A stretch of 64,000 nt of DNA from Cohnella faecalis. Its GTDB lineage: Bacteria > Bacillota > Bacilli > Paenibacillales > Paenibacillaceae. The notes under the pieces are model-generated. The model was not told the origin of the DNA. It searched no databases and worked only from the letters and a program-made list of their open reading frames with translations. Location of the stretch: positions 434,001-498,000 of the forward strand of contig NZ_QXJM01000039.1 in NCBI RefSeq assembly GCF_003570905.1, written 5' to 3'. Positions 1 through 7,723 of the stretch are shown here, one piece after another. Both the position numbers and the translations under genes were made by a program. How positions within the stretch are numbered: position 1 is the first letter of the stretch; each line of letters starts with the position of its first letter.

Positions 1-1
1 G

Positions 2-334
2 CTTATTTCCCAATTCAACGATACGAAGATCAACTTCGGCACGGTGAACGCAGGCGCTCTTACAGGGAAGGGCACTGTCAACGATTTTTTTCGCTCCATC
101 GTCGGCCAGCTCGGTATCACGACGCAGGAAGCGCAGCGCCAATCCGACAATTCGAAGATTGTCGTGGACCAGGTCGATTCCCGCCGGCAATCGGTCAGCG
201 GGGTTTCGCTCGACGAAGAGATGGCGAATATGATCAAGTTCCAGCATGCTTATAACGCTGCTGCGAGATTTATGACGACGATTGACGAGACGTTGGACAA
301 GATTATTAATAGCATGGGAACGGTAGGCAGGTAA
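2..334 (+). CDS. flgK: Flagellar hook-associated protein 1 (FlgK), C-terminal part only
   Basis: The reading frame is open from the left edge of the window, so only the last 110 residues are visible and the start lies outside. FlgK (HAP1) joins the hook to the filament and is exported by the flagellar type III apparatus. The visible part has the family's C-terminal helical heptads, including the run VSLDEEMANMIKFQHAYNAA followed by a TTIDETLDKIINSMG ending, which matches the D0/D1 C-terminus of FlgK proteins. A coding start at the GTG at 44 would truncate a frame that continues upstream, so it is rejected. It heads flgK-flgL-yviE-fliW-csrA, the same order as in Bacillus subtilis. Confidence 0.93.
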   Translation, partial: LISQFNDTKINFGTVNAGALTGKGTVNDFFRSIVGQLGITTQEAQRQSDNSKIVVDQVDSRRQSVSGVSLDEEMANMIKFQHAYNAAARFMTTIDETLDKIINSMGTVGR

Positions 335-364
335 GAGCTTGATTAGGGAGCGAGGTAAACCAAT

Positions 365-1303
365 ATGATGGGTCGCGTCACGCAAGGCACCATAACGTCG
401 CAACTGCTTCGCAATATTAATAAGAATTTAAGTCAGTCCGCCGGTCTTCAGGAGAAGCTGTCAACCGGCCGCAATATTAATCGGCCGTCCGACGATCCCG
501 TCGGAATCACCTACGCACTGCGCTATCGGAGCGACCTGTCCATTAACGAGAGGTTCCAGTCCAACGTAGATTCCGCAACATCGTGGCTTTCTTTTAACGA
601 TACAATGCTTTCTCAGGTAACCGACGTTCTCCAGCGGGTCAAGGATCTTGCGGTTCAGGGCTCCAACGACACGAACCCTGATGTGGCCTTGAACAACATC
701 GCCGATGAGATTACCCAATTGAAGGAGCAATTGGTCGATATCGCCAATAGTCAGTTCAAAGGGAAATACGTATTTAACGGCCAATTTACGGACAAGCTTC
801 CCTATGATCCGTCCGGAACCGCGGAGAACGTCTTAACCGATACCGGCAAGATCGACTACATTGTTAATACGGGTGTTCAACTGACGGTCAACTTGAGCGG
901 CAATGCCGTCTTCGGTTTTCCGCCTGCTTCGTCCGGGGTCGCCGTTGCGCCGCCGAATTCGAATGAAGACGACAATGTGTTTCACGTGCTGGATCAGATG
1001 ATAACAAGCCTTCGCTCCGCCAATACGACGGGCGTATCGGCACAGTTGGGGCCGCTTGAATCCCGTTTGAACAAGGTGCTTACCCAACGCGCCGAAGTGG
1101 GAGCCCGAATAAATCGAGTCGAATTGATGGAAGCCCGGCTCAAAGACTTGAATCTGAATCTGGAGACGCTTCAGTCGAAGACGGAAGATGCGGATCTGGA
1201 AGACTTGATCATTAGATCCAAGGTGAACGAGAATGTCTATCAAGCTTCCTTGTCCGTCGGCTCGAAAATCATTCAGCCGACGCTGGTGGATTTCTTGAGG
1301 TAG
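365..1303 (+). CDS. flgL: Flagellar hook-filament junction protein 3 (FlgL)
   Basis: 312 residues, the usual size for FlgL (HAP3), the second junction protein between hook and filament. The N-terminus (RVTQGTITSQLLRNINKNLS) and the segment STGRNINRPSDDPVGI are the flagellin-like N-terminal domain; the C-terminus has the matching helical D0 domain (VYQASLSVGSKIIQPTLVDFLR). The gene starts 30 bases after flgK; a GAGG element near 350 serves either ATG 365 or ATG 368, so the start is uncertain by one codon. It probably shares the flgK transcript and is exported through the flagellar apparatus. Confidence 0.95.
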   Translation: MMGRVTQGTITSQLLRNINKNLSQSAGLQEKLSTGRNINRPSDDPVGITYALRYRSDLSINERFQSNVDSATSWLSFNDTMLSQVTDVLQRVKDLAVQGSNDTNPDVALNNIADEITQLKEQLVDIANSQFKGKYVFNGQFTDKLPYDPSGTAENVLTDTGKIDYIVNTGVQLTVNLSGNAVFGFPPASSGVAVAPPNSNEDDNVFHVLDQMITSLRSANTTGVSAQLGPLESRLNKVLTQRAEVGARINRVELMEARLKDLNLNLETLQSKTEDADLEDLIIRSKVNENVYQASLSVGSKIIQPTLVDFLR

Positions 1304-1344
1304 TTCTGAAGCTGCTATTTCAGTGATACGGAGGTGGATGGAGC

Positions 1345-1911
1345 TTGAACGACTTGCGGTTGTCTATTCGTCAGACGAATGCCCAGATAGGGATCAACAC
1401 CCAGTGGGCCAGTCAGGACAGGCAAGCCCCTTTGGGCGAGCAATCCATCCGACAGCCGATGGCCAAGATGGACATTCGACAGCCCATGGGAGAGCTGACC
1501 ATCGACTCGACGGCTGCTTATATCGGATTGGGCCAAGGGCCGCATCTTCAATTTATGAACTCCATATACAGTCAATCGGAGAGCGTACTCCTGCAAGCGA
1601 TAGCAAAAATCGTGGCAGACGGCAACCGAATGGCGCAAATCACCAATCCGAACAACGCGTTTGCGGAAATAGCGAGTCGGGCCATCCCGACTTCAAGTCC
1701 CTACCAATATCTTGGAGATGCCTCGTGTCTGAACGTGAAGATAAATTACAAGGCGAATGCTCCGATAATTAATATCGAGGCGCAGAGCCCTCAAATAGAG
1801 TACACGCCGCGCTCTCCGGAAGTTCAGTACAACCCGGGCTCGGTGGAAATTTATTTGAAGCAGAGGAATTCCATCGATATTCAAGTTACCCAGTACGATC
1901 TATATCAATAA
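1345..1911 (+). CDS. YviE-like DUF6470 protein of the flagellar operon
   Basis: 188 residues starting at TTG 1345, chosen because GGAGGTGG (1330-1337) sits at correct spacing and the product then begins LRLSIRQTNAQIGI, typical of DUF6470. Alternating beta-strand-like repeats are visible: tandem QPMAKMDIRQPMGELTI-type units at residues 35-55 and a second set near the C-terminus (SPQIEY, SPEVQY, SVEIYL). No signal peptide or membrane segment. The place between flgL and fliW is that of B. subtilis yviE, whose function is not well established. A role in filament assembly is inferred only from context. Confidence 0.85.
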   Translation: MNDLRLSIRQTNAQIGINTQWASQDRQAPLGEQSIRQPMAKMDIRQPMGELTIDSTAAYIGLGQGPHLQFMNSIYSQSESVLLQAIAKIVADGNRMAQITNPNNAFAEIASRAIPTSSPYQYLGDASCLNVKINYKANAPIINIEAQSPQIEYTPRSPEVQYNPGSVEIYLKQRNSIDIQVTQYDLYQ

Positions 1912-1919
1912 TCAAAACG

Positions 1920-1945
1920 AATGCTATAGCGGATGCTATAGCATT
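1920..1945. repeat. Perfect 11-bp inverted repeat upstream of fliW
   Basis: AATGCTATAGC (1920-1930) and GCTATAGCATT (1935-1945) are exact reverse complements separated by GGAT, making a hairpin just after the yviE stop and just before the fliW SD (AGGAGAGGG, 1954-1962). No T-tract follows, so it is not a normal intrinsic terminator; it may be an mRNA processing or stability element. Confidence 0.7.
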
Positions 1946-1969
1946 ATGTGTTTAGGAGAGGGTCGATTC

Positions 1970-2392
1970 ATGATACAGCTGCTGCACGAAAGGGTTGTGC
2001 AATTTAAAGGAAGCTTGCTGGGCTTCGAAGAGCTGAACGAGTTTTCCATTACCGCCGTGGAAGAAGACAGCCCTTATGCTTATATGCAAAGTCTTCAGGA
2101 TGAAAGCATCGGCTTCTTGGTAGCCACTCCGTTTATTTTTCATCCCGACTATACGTTTGAAATCGAGGAAAAAGACAAAACTTTACTTGAACTGAAGTCG
2201 CAGGAAGAAGTCGCGGTGTTCAATTTGGTAACGATCAAGGAGCCCTTCACGCAGTCTACTGTTAACTTGCTTGCTCCTGTAATTATCAATTTGACGAACG
2301 GACAGGCCAGACAAGTGGTGCTGCCGCCCAAGTCGAATTACGGAACCTCCGAGCTTTTATTTAGAGAAATCCCCGAGAAAAGCGGTGAGTAG
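1970..2392 (+). CDS. fliW: Flagellar assembly factor FliW
   Basis: 140 residues. The in-frame ATG at 1946 is rejected because the SD AGGAGAGGG at 1954-1962 fits ATG 1970, giving the product start MIQLLHERVVQF. Family marks are GLLGFE-like residues (SLLGFEEL), the central FHPDY segment and the VNLLAPVIINLTNGQARQ stretch. In B. subtilis FliW binds flagellin and also CsrA non-competitively, releasing CsrA repression of hag when cytoplasmic flagellin is low. It lies immediately before csrA (2-base gap) and one gene before hag, so all three parts of this partner-switch are present. Confidence 0.95.
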   Translation: MIQLLHERVVQFKGSLLGFEELNEFSITAVEEDSPYAYMQSLQDESIGFLVATPFIFHPDYTFEIEEKDKTLLELKSQEEVAVFNLVTIKEPFTQSTVNLLAPVIINLTNGQARQVVLPPKSNYGTSELLFREIPEKSGE

Positions 2393-2394
2393 CT

Positions 2395-2625
2395 ATGCTG
2401 ATATTGACTAGAAAAGAAGGCCAATCCATTATCATCAATAACAATATTGAGATCCTTATCTCTTCTATTGACGGCGAACAAGTGAAAATCGGGATTAACG
2501 CGCCTCAAGAGGTTCACATTTTGCGCAAGGAAGTGTACGATGCCGTGCAATTGAGCAATAAAGCGGCCGTTAGCGCAAAAATAGATACCAGCACATTAAA
2601 AAAGCTGCCGAACCCCAAAAAATAG
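2395..2625 (+). CDS. csrA: Carbon storage regulator CsrA
   Basis: 76 residues, standard CsrA size. It begins MLILTRKEGQSIII and keeps the GEQVKIGINAPQEVHILRKEVYD core whose arginine contacts GGA motifs in hairpin loops. CsrA dimers block ribosome access to target leaders; the nearest target is hag downstream, whose leader carries a matching hairpin (2701-2716). The start lies 2 bases after fliW, with no strong SD of its own, so translational coupling to fliW is likely. The C-terminal tail (TSTLKKLPNPKK) is lysine-rich, as is usual. Confidence 0.96.
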   Translation: MLILTRKEGQSIIINNNIEILISSIDGEQVKIGINAPQEVHILRKEVYDAVQLSNKAAVSAKIDTSTLKKLPNPKK

Positions 2626-2649
2626 CAGAGGTTAAATTAAAAAAAGCTC

Positions 2650-2677
2650 TAAAATGATTGTCGTATTATGCCGATAT
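2650..2677 (+). promoter_or_regulatory. Sigma-D (SigD/FliA-type) promoter of hag
   Basis: TAAA at 2650-2653, a 16-base spacer, then GCCGATAT at 2670-2677: a perfect match to the flagellar sigma-factor consensus. It lies between csrA and hag and predicts a leader of about 60 bases. Confidence 0.92.
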
Positions 2678-2700
2678 AGAGTGTAAGGCATGAAGCCTAC

Positions 2701-2736
2701 TCCACATGGAAGTGGAAATTTAAAATTTCAAGGAGG
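2701..2736 (+). promoter_or_regulatory. CsrA-binding hairpin and SD region in the hag leader
   Basis: TCCAC (2701-2705) and GTGGA (2712-2716) pair around the loop ATGGAA, placing GGA in a hairpin loop as in high-affinity CsrA sites. A second GGA lies in the SD AAGGAGG (2730-2736), which is itself flanked by TTTC and GAAA. Two-site CsrA binding (upstream hairpin plus SD) is how B. subtilis hag is repressed; here it is read from sequence only. Confidence 0.8.
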
Positions 2737-2744
2737 AAACACAA

Positions 2745-3575
2745 ATGATTATCAATCACAACCTGCCAGCACTGAACACGCACAGAAACCTGGGCATCAA
2801 CACTAACGCAACGTCCAAATCTATGGAGAAGCTCTCTTCCGGTCTTCGGATCAACCGCGCTGGCGATGATGCAGCTGGTCTTGCAATCTCCGAAAAAATG
2901 CGCGCGCAAATCCGCGGCTTGGATCAAGCTTCCCGTAACGCGCAAGACGGTATCTCCCTGATCCAAACGGCTGAGGGTGCATTGAGCGAAACTCACTCCA
3001 TCCTGCAACGTATGCGTGAGCTGGCTGTTCAAGCAAGCAACGACACGTACACGACGGCTGACCGCGCTAAGTTGGGCGCAGAGGTTACGCAACTGACGAA
3101 AGAAATCAACCGTATTGCTTCCCAAACGGAATTCAATACGAAGAAACTTTTGATCAGCGGCGGCGGCGCTAGCGCAATCAACTTCCAAGTTGGAGCAAAC
3201 TCCGGACAACAAATTCAACTGTCCATCAACAAAATGGACACGAGCTCGCTCGGAGTAAGCGCGTTTGGTTCCCAATTCAGCGCTAACACTTCCACTGCGT
3301 TCGGTTCGATCATCGCAGCAATCAACAGCGCAATCAACAAAGTTTCCAGCGAGCGCGCTAACCTTGGTGCTTACCAAAACCGTCTGGAGCACACGATCAA
3401 CAACCTCAACACGTCGTCTGAGAACTTGACGGCTGCTGAATCCCGTATCCGCGACGTGGATATGGCGAAAGAAATGATGAACTTCACGAAAAACAACATC
3501 CTCAACCAAGCTGCACAAGCTATGCTGGCGCAAGCAAACCAATTGCCGCAAGGCGTTCTTCAACTGCTTCGCTAA
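2745..3575 (+). CDS. hag: Flagellin
   Basis: 276 residues with the classic flagellin N-terminus ([37 protein letters not shown]) and C-terminus ([19 protein letters not shown], ending PQGVLQLLR). It is a short flagellin: D0/D1 helices plus a small Ser/Thr-rich centre (residues about 160-190) with no large D2/D3 domains. That centre is the natural target for the downstream MAF/pseudaminic-acid enzymes (inference). Its strong SD, sigma-D promoter, dedicated terminator and codon choice that differs from its neighbours fit very high expression. Monomers are chaperoned by FliS and exported to form the filament. Confidence 0.98.
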   Translation: MIINHNLPALNTHRNLGINTNATSKSMEKLSSGLRINRAGDDAAGLAISEKMRAQIRGLDQASRNAQDGISLIQTAEGALSETHSILQRMRELAVQASNDTYTTADRAKLGAEVTQLTKEINRIASQTEFNTKKLLISGGGASAINFQVGANSGQQIQLSINKMDTSSLGVSAFGSQFSANTSTAFGSIIAAINSAINKVSSERANLGAYQNRLEHTINNLNTSSENLTAAESRIRDVDMAKEMMNFTKNNILNQAAQAMLAQANQLPQGVLQLLR

Positions 3576-3600
3576 GCAAAGATAGTCAATTTCAAGAAAA

Positions 3601-3632
3601 AAAGCCAACCGAATTTAAGGTTGGCTTTTTTT
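3601..3632 (+). terminator. Intrinsic terminator of hag
   Basis: AAAGCCAACC (3601-3610) pairs with GGTTGGCTTT (3619-3628) around an 8-base loop and runs into T's to 3632. It separates hag from the glycosylation genes. Confidence 0.93.
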
Positions 3633-3670
3633 CAAAATTACGGACGAATGGAATGGTTTAGGTGGTTGCT

Positions 3671-3964
3671 ATGGATACGAGATTCGAAACGTTTGAAAGA
3701 ACGGTTGAACAGATCGTTTATTCTTTCTATCGCTATGAGATTAACAACGGCATGCGTCAATTAGAGCTTTTCATTACCCAGATTTCGGAACTGCTGATCG
3801 AATATCGAGTCGAGGGTACCAGGCTCGACGAGATTAATCAGTTGCTCCAGTTGATTCTAGTGTCAGTCGAAAACAAAGACTTTTTAATCGTCGCCGATTT
3901 GTTGAAGTACGAACTACTGGGACGAGTGTTGCTTGTTTCCGGATCTGTTGGCTTGGGAGAATAG
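3671..3964 (+). CDS. Small helical protein paired with MAF glycosyltransferase 1
   Basis: 97 residues from ATG 3671, chosen over GTG 3662 because AGGTGG (3659-3664) fits ATG 3671. It is not a recognised named family. The sequence is predicted to be all-helical, acidic and cytosolic, without signal or membrane segments. The C-terminal half contains NKDFLIVADLLKYEL; the 118-residue protein at 5973 has the analogous QDFVSLCDLLQYEM, so the two are probably distant paralogues. Each sits directly before a MAF gene (here 2 bases before). A partner, chaperone or specificity factor for flagellin glycosylation is inferred from context alone. Confidence 0.72.
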   Translation: MDTRFETFERTVEQIVYSFYRYEINNGMRQLELFITQISELLIEYRVEGTRLDEINQLLQLILVSVENKDFLIVADLLKYELLGRVLLVSGSVGLGE

Positions 3965-3966
3965 AT

Positions 3967-5970
3967 ATGACAACTTACAGCAGCAACATTCAATTTTTAA
4001 CCGATTATAATCAATGGCTGATCGACATGATGGAGCACGTTGATTACGGACATATCGAGGCAGGCTACGTAGGCGATGAAGTGGTATTCAAATTGGCCGA
4101 TGAGCAGGGGAACGAGTTTTATACGGCAAGCGCCTACAATCCTCAGTATGAGGCTGAACAATTTTTAGATGGCGTGAATTTTGACAACACAGGCTATATT
4201 TTGATGGGAATGGGATCGTCCGCTATCGTCAAAAAAATACTCGAAAATAAAACCGAAGCAGCTTGGGTTTTAATTATAGAAAAAGATACGGCTCTTGTTA
4301 AAAAGTTTTTAGAGGAAGTCGACTTGTCCCCGTATCTTCAAGGCAAGCTCCAACGGATTATTATTCTGACCGAATTAATGGGCGATATTTCGGTCGTCCT
4401 AAATACATACATCTCATCCATGATTGGATATTATTTCCTACAAACCGAGGTGCTGCGCACTTTCGCGAGTTATAGACGAGACAGTCAATTCTACGTTGAA
4501 ATGACGGAGTCTCTGATCAACCACTTGCGCACGCATATGACGGCTATGGGCAACTCCTTGGAAGACACGCTGATGGGGATGACGAACGAGCTAAAAAACG
4601 TTCCGATTTCATTGAAATCCAATCGTTTAACCGAGCTTAAGGACAAGTACCAAGGCAAACCGGCTATACTCGTTGCGTCAGGCCCGTCGCTCGACAAGCA
4701 AATACCGTTGCTAAAAGCAGTCAAAGGAAAGGCGTTAATCATTTGTGCCGAATCGGCGTTCCGCGTATTGTTGAAAAACGACATTTCGCCCGACATTGTA
4801 TGCATTTTGGAGCGGGGTACGAACTCTTACGATTTAAGTGTCAAAGGAGTGGAAATTCCGGAAGACACCGCGCTAATGGGATTAACGCTGATGGATGCAA
4901 GAATTCCAAGGCATTGGAACTCTTTTGTAGTTCCCGTGTTCAAGGAAAATATTGTACACAGTCACCAAATGAACCAAGCGCTCGGAAATTTAGGCGCATT
5001 GTATAATGGAAATTCCGTCGCGCATTTGAACTATTCGTTGGCGCAATACTTGGGGTGCTCTCCTATTGTCTTTATCGGACAAGATCTGGCCTATTCGGAT
5101 GATGGAGTCACGCATAGCAAACATAGTTTTTACGTGGATGAATCCGATGAGGATATAAGCGTAGCTCAGCGCAAACAGATCCAAAGCAGCTTGCAAGAGG
5201 ACAAAGACTTTTTCAATAGAACCGTTTATTTGGACGGCTATTACGGCGGGAAGGTGAAGTCCAGAGAGCTGTGGAGACAGTTCTTGCATTGGATGGAGCA
5301 TCTTGTTCGCGTCATGCCTGCTTCGCTGGTCATTAACGCGACAGAGGGCGGAGCCGATATTCCAGGCACGGTCAAAATGCCGTTCGCAGAAGTGGTTGAG
5401 CAATATTGCAACGATCCGATTGTTACCATCCCAGAGCTATTCTCTCAGCTGTCGCCTATTCCGGCCGACGATGAAATCAAGGAATCGTTTGCGGGTATGG
5501 TGGACTTCTTTAACGAGCATCTGGGAGTGATGGAGGGGATCATTCAGTTTGCCGATGAGGTGCTGGATTCGTTAAAGCAATTGCAAGGCGAGCTGGCGGA
5601 TAACCCCGACGGAAATATTCAGCTTCTGGACATGAAAGCCGGACGGGTGCTGCGAAATGTGGAGCGCTTGCTGAAAGACATTTTAGGCGATCCGTTGAGC
5701 AACTTTTTCTTCCGTCCCCTTGTATCCAATTACCATGTCAAAATGAATCCGATTTCACGCGTATCTTCAATCGACAGGTTGCAGGTCATATTAAAGAATC
5801 AATCCTTCCTGTTAACGAGAATCATTGCGGGTAAGAAGCAAGTGTTCGAGGTATACGAGAAAGGAATTCGCGAATCGGCTCGTGAGCTCGGTTACGACGA
5901 CGATGAATTCATGCTGAACACCAAAACGAAGTGGGAAATTCCCGATTGGGAATTAGAGGAGGAAGTCTGA
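3967..5970 (+). CDS. MAF/DUF115 flagellin glycosyltransferase (motility accessory factor 1)
   Basis: 667 residues, cytosolic. It has the MAF family core: a Rossmann-like segment with GKPAILVASGPSLDKQ (residues 230-245), then CAESAFRVLL and SPDIVCILER, and the signature FIGQDLAYSDDG near residues 369-380, typical of the MptE-like DUF115 fold. MAF proteins in Campylobacter, Geobacillus and Clostridium transfer nonulosonic acids such as pseudaminic acid to flagellin Ser/Thr. The position just after hag and beside pse genes supports that role. It is the longer of two MAF paralogues here, with an extra C-terminal helical domain (about residues 480-667). Confidence 0.88.
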   Translation: MTTYSSNIQFLTDYNQWLIDMMEHVDYGHIEAGYVGDEVVFKLADEQGNEFYTASAYNPQYEAEQFLDGVNFDNTGYILMGMGSSAIVKKILENKTEAAWVLIIEKDTALVKKFLEEVDLSPYLQGKLQRIIILTELMGDISVVLNTYISSMIGYYFLQTEVLRTFASYRRDSQFYVEMTESLINHLRTHMTAMGNSLEDTLMGMTNELKNVPISLKSNRLTELKDKYQGKPAILVASGPSLDKQIPLLKAVKGKALIICAESAFRVLLKNDISPDIVCILERGTNSYDLSVKGVEIPEDTALMGLTLMDARIPRHWNSFVVPVFKENIVHSHQMNQALGNLGALYNGNSVAHLNYSLAQYLGCSPIVFIGQDLAYSDDGVTHSKHSFYVDESDEDISVAQRKQIQSSLQEDKDFFNRTVYLDGYYGGKVKSRELWRQFLHWMEHLVRVMPASLVINATEGGADIPGTVKMPFAEVVEQYCNDPIVTIPELFSQLSPIPADDEIKESFAGMVDFFNEHLGVMEGIIQFADEVLDSLKQLQGELADNPDGNIQLLDMKAGRVLRNVERLLKDILGDPLSNFFFRPLVSNYHVKMNPISRVSSIDRLQVILKNQSFLLTRIIAGKKQVFEVYEKGIRESARELGYDDDEFMLNTKTKWEIPDWELEEEV

Positions 5971-5972
5971 AC

Positions 5973-6329
5973 ATGCAGCAAGAGTTAATTGCGGAGACGC
6001 TGGAAACCATGAATGATTACGTACCCAAATTAACGGAGGCTTCGGAGAAAATCGCACACTGTATCCAGGAACACGATGGCAGTTGGGCGGATATGCTGAT
6101 TGCTTTCCTTGAGGGTGTCGCATGGTTCGCTACGGCCGTTGAAGGTATACAGCGTTTGGACCAAGAAGTGTTGGCGAATGTTCGGATGGATGGATTGGCA
6201 CCGCTCGTCGACCAATTGAGGGAGGCGCTTGAGCATCAGGATTTTGTGTCCCTATGCGATTTGCTGCAATACGAAATGAAGCCCTTGCTCCAATCTTATG
6301 AAATCGCCCTGCAGGGAGTCCTTCATTGA
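5973..6329 (+). CDS. Small helical protein paired with MAF glycosyltransferase 2
   Basis: 118 residues from ATG 5973; the upstream in-frame ATG at 5931 lies inside the previous gene, whereas GAGGAGGAAG (5956-5965) fits ATG 5973. Predicted all-helical and acidic. The C-terminal motif QDFVSLCDLLQYEMKPLL resembles the DLLKYEL motif of the 97-residue protein before the first MAF gene. Its stop overlaps the TTG start of the second MAF gene, so the pair is translationally coupled. Function unknown; the repeated pairing with MAF genes is the main clue. Confidence 0.72.
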   Translation: MQQELIAETLETMNDYVPKLTEASEKIAHCIQEHDGSWADMLIAFLEGVAWFATAVEGIQRLDQEVLANVRMDGLAPLVDQLREALEHQDFVSLCDLLQYEMKPLLQSYEIALQGVLH

Positions 6330-7708
6330 ACAACGCGAACCACATTATCCATAGAGCCGCAGTTAGCGGCCAATCACCGACAATATCGCTCGAAAAAGCC
6401 AGGAATGGAATGTGGACGGGGTTTACCGAAACGGCAGGGGTTCCTTTCTATTTGCATAGCCGGTATGACCCGGTAAACGAGGCCGAGAGATTCATCGCAG
6501 CCCAGTTGAAGGATTGGGCAGACGATAGACCTGAACGGATTGTTATCTATGGCATGGGGTGCGGGCATCACGTAAAGGCGCTCTTGAAGGAAACTCATGG
6601 CAGCGATGTTATTGTTGAGGTCTGGGAGAGTAACGTTCCGGCCTTTTCTCTTATGGAAAGTAAAGGCGTATTTGAAGGGCTATTGGAAGAACCGAGACTT
6701 ATGGCAGTCGTGACTGAGGAATTGCTTCTTTTCTCGGAACGAATACAAGAATGGCAAGGGCAACGAGTGCTGGTGATTGTACACGAGCCTTCGTTACGCA
6801 TCGTTCCACCGGAGTTGGAGCCCTTAAAACGTGTGTTGCGCGATTACCAGATGCAAAAAAATAGCGCGATTGTTCATCGCGATTTGCTTCAGGCCAATTT
6901 TGACCGAAATGTTCGAACCATGCATCCGTCACTCTCCCTATTTCAGGATATGCATGCCGTGCCAGCAATCTTGATTAGTGCAGGACCGTCATTGGTCAAA
7001 TCTCTAGCTTCGTTGGCTGACGCATCCAAGTATGCTTTGTTAGGAGCCGTCGGCACGGTTGTTTCGTTGCTATTAAGCCATGGCATACGTCCCGATTTCG
7101 TCGTAATGAGCGATCCGCAGCCTAATATGCTAGATCAGCTGCAAGGATGGGAAACGGAAGAGGATATTCCGTTATTTTATTTAAGCACCCTATATTCGGA
7201 AGTCGTTGAACGGTATCGAGGCCCCCAGTTCATTTTGTACCAGGAAGGTTTCGATTCCGCGGAAGAGATGGCCTCGGCTCGAGGAGAACCTCTCGTTAAG
7301 ACAGGGGGATCGGTATCAACGACATTGTTTTCGCTTTCGAAACTACTCAGATTTGAACCGATCTGCCTAGTTGGGCAAGACCTGGCCTATACCGACAACA
7401 GTACTCATGCGGCAGGCACGCCACTCTATCAAAAATTCGAAGAACACACGAAGGGCGAGTACGTAAAAGCAGTCGATGGTCGCGGGATGGTCAGATCGCC
7501 CCGAAATTTACAAATATACAAAAAATGGTTTGAGGAACGAGCGCTGGAGAGCAACGAGACTTATTACAACGGTACGGAAGGCGGCGCCTATATCGAAGGA
7601 TTTTCGCATGTCTCGCTTGCGGAATTCGTTGCCTTAACAGGAAAGAATGATGTAGCCGAGGCTCGTGAATATTTCCAACGACAAGCGCGATCTTCATTTA
7701 CAACTTAG
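6326..7708 (+). CDS. MAF/DUF115 flagellin glycosyltransferase (motility accessory factor 2)
   Basis: 460 residues, starting at TTG 6326, which overlaps the preceding stop by 4 bases. Shared MAF features: RIVIYGMGCGHHVKALL (about 71-87), PAILISAGPSLVKSL (213-227), IRPDFVVMSDP and LVGQDLAYTDNSTHAAG (348-364). It lacks the long C-terminal extension of the first MAF. Two MAFs in tandem may act on different flagellin sites or use different nonulosonic-acid derivatives (inference). The next gene starts 15 bases on and makes the first sugar intermediate of the pseudaminic acid pathway. Confidence 0.87.
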   Translation: MNNANHIIHRAAVSGQSPTISLEKARNGMWTGFTETAGVPFYLHSRYDPVNEAERFIAAQLKDWADDRPERIVIYGMGCGHHVKALLKETHGSDVIVEVWESNVPAFSLMESKGVFEGLLEEPRLMAVVTEELLLFSERIQEWQGQRVLVIVHEPSLRIVPPELEPLKRVLRDYQMQKNSAIVHRDLLQANFDRNVRTMHPSLSLFQDMHAVPAILISAGPSLVKSLASLADASKYALLGAVGTVVSLLLSHGIRPDFVVMSDPQPNMLDQLQGWETEEDIPLFYLSTLYSEVVERYRGPQFILYQEGFDSAEEMASARGEPLVKTGGSVSTTLFSLSKLLRFEPICLVGQDLAYTDNSTHAAGTPLYQKFEEHTKGEYVKAVDGRGMVRSPRNLQIYKKWFEERALESNETYYNGTEGGAYIEGFSHVSLAEFVALTGKNDVAEAREYFQRQARSSFTT

Positions 7709-7723
7709 TTTGGAGTGGAGAAC

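Noticed and set aside
1323..1772. 149-codon frame overlapping the yviE-like gene
   Set aside because: Out of frame with the SD-supported TTG start and with no recognisable protein pattern.
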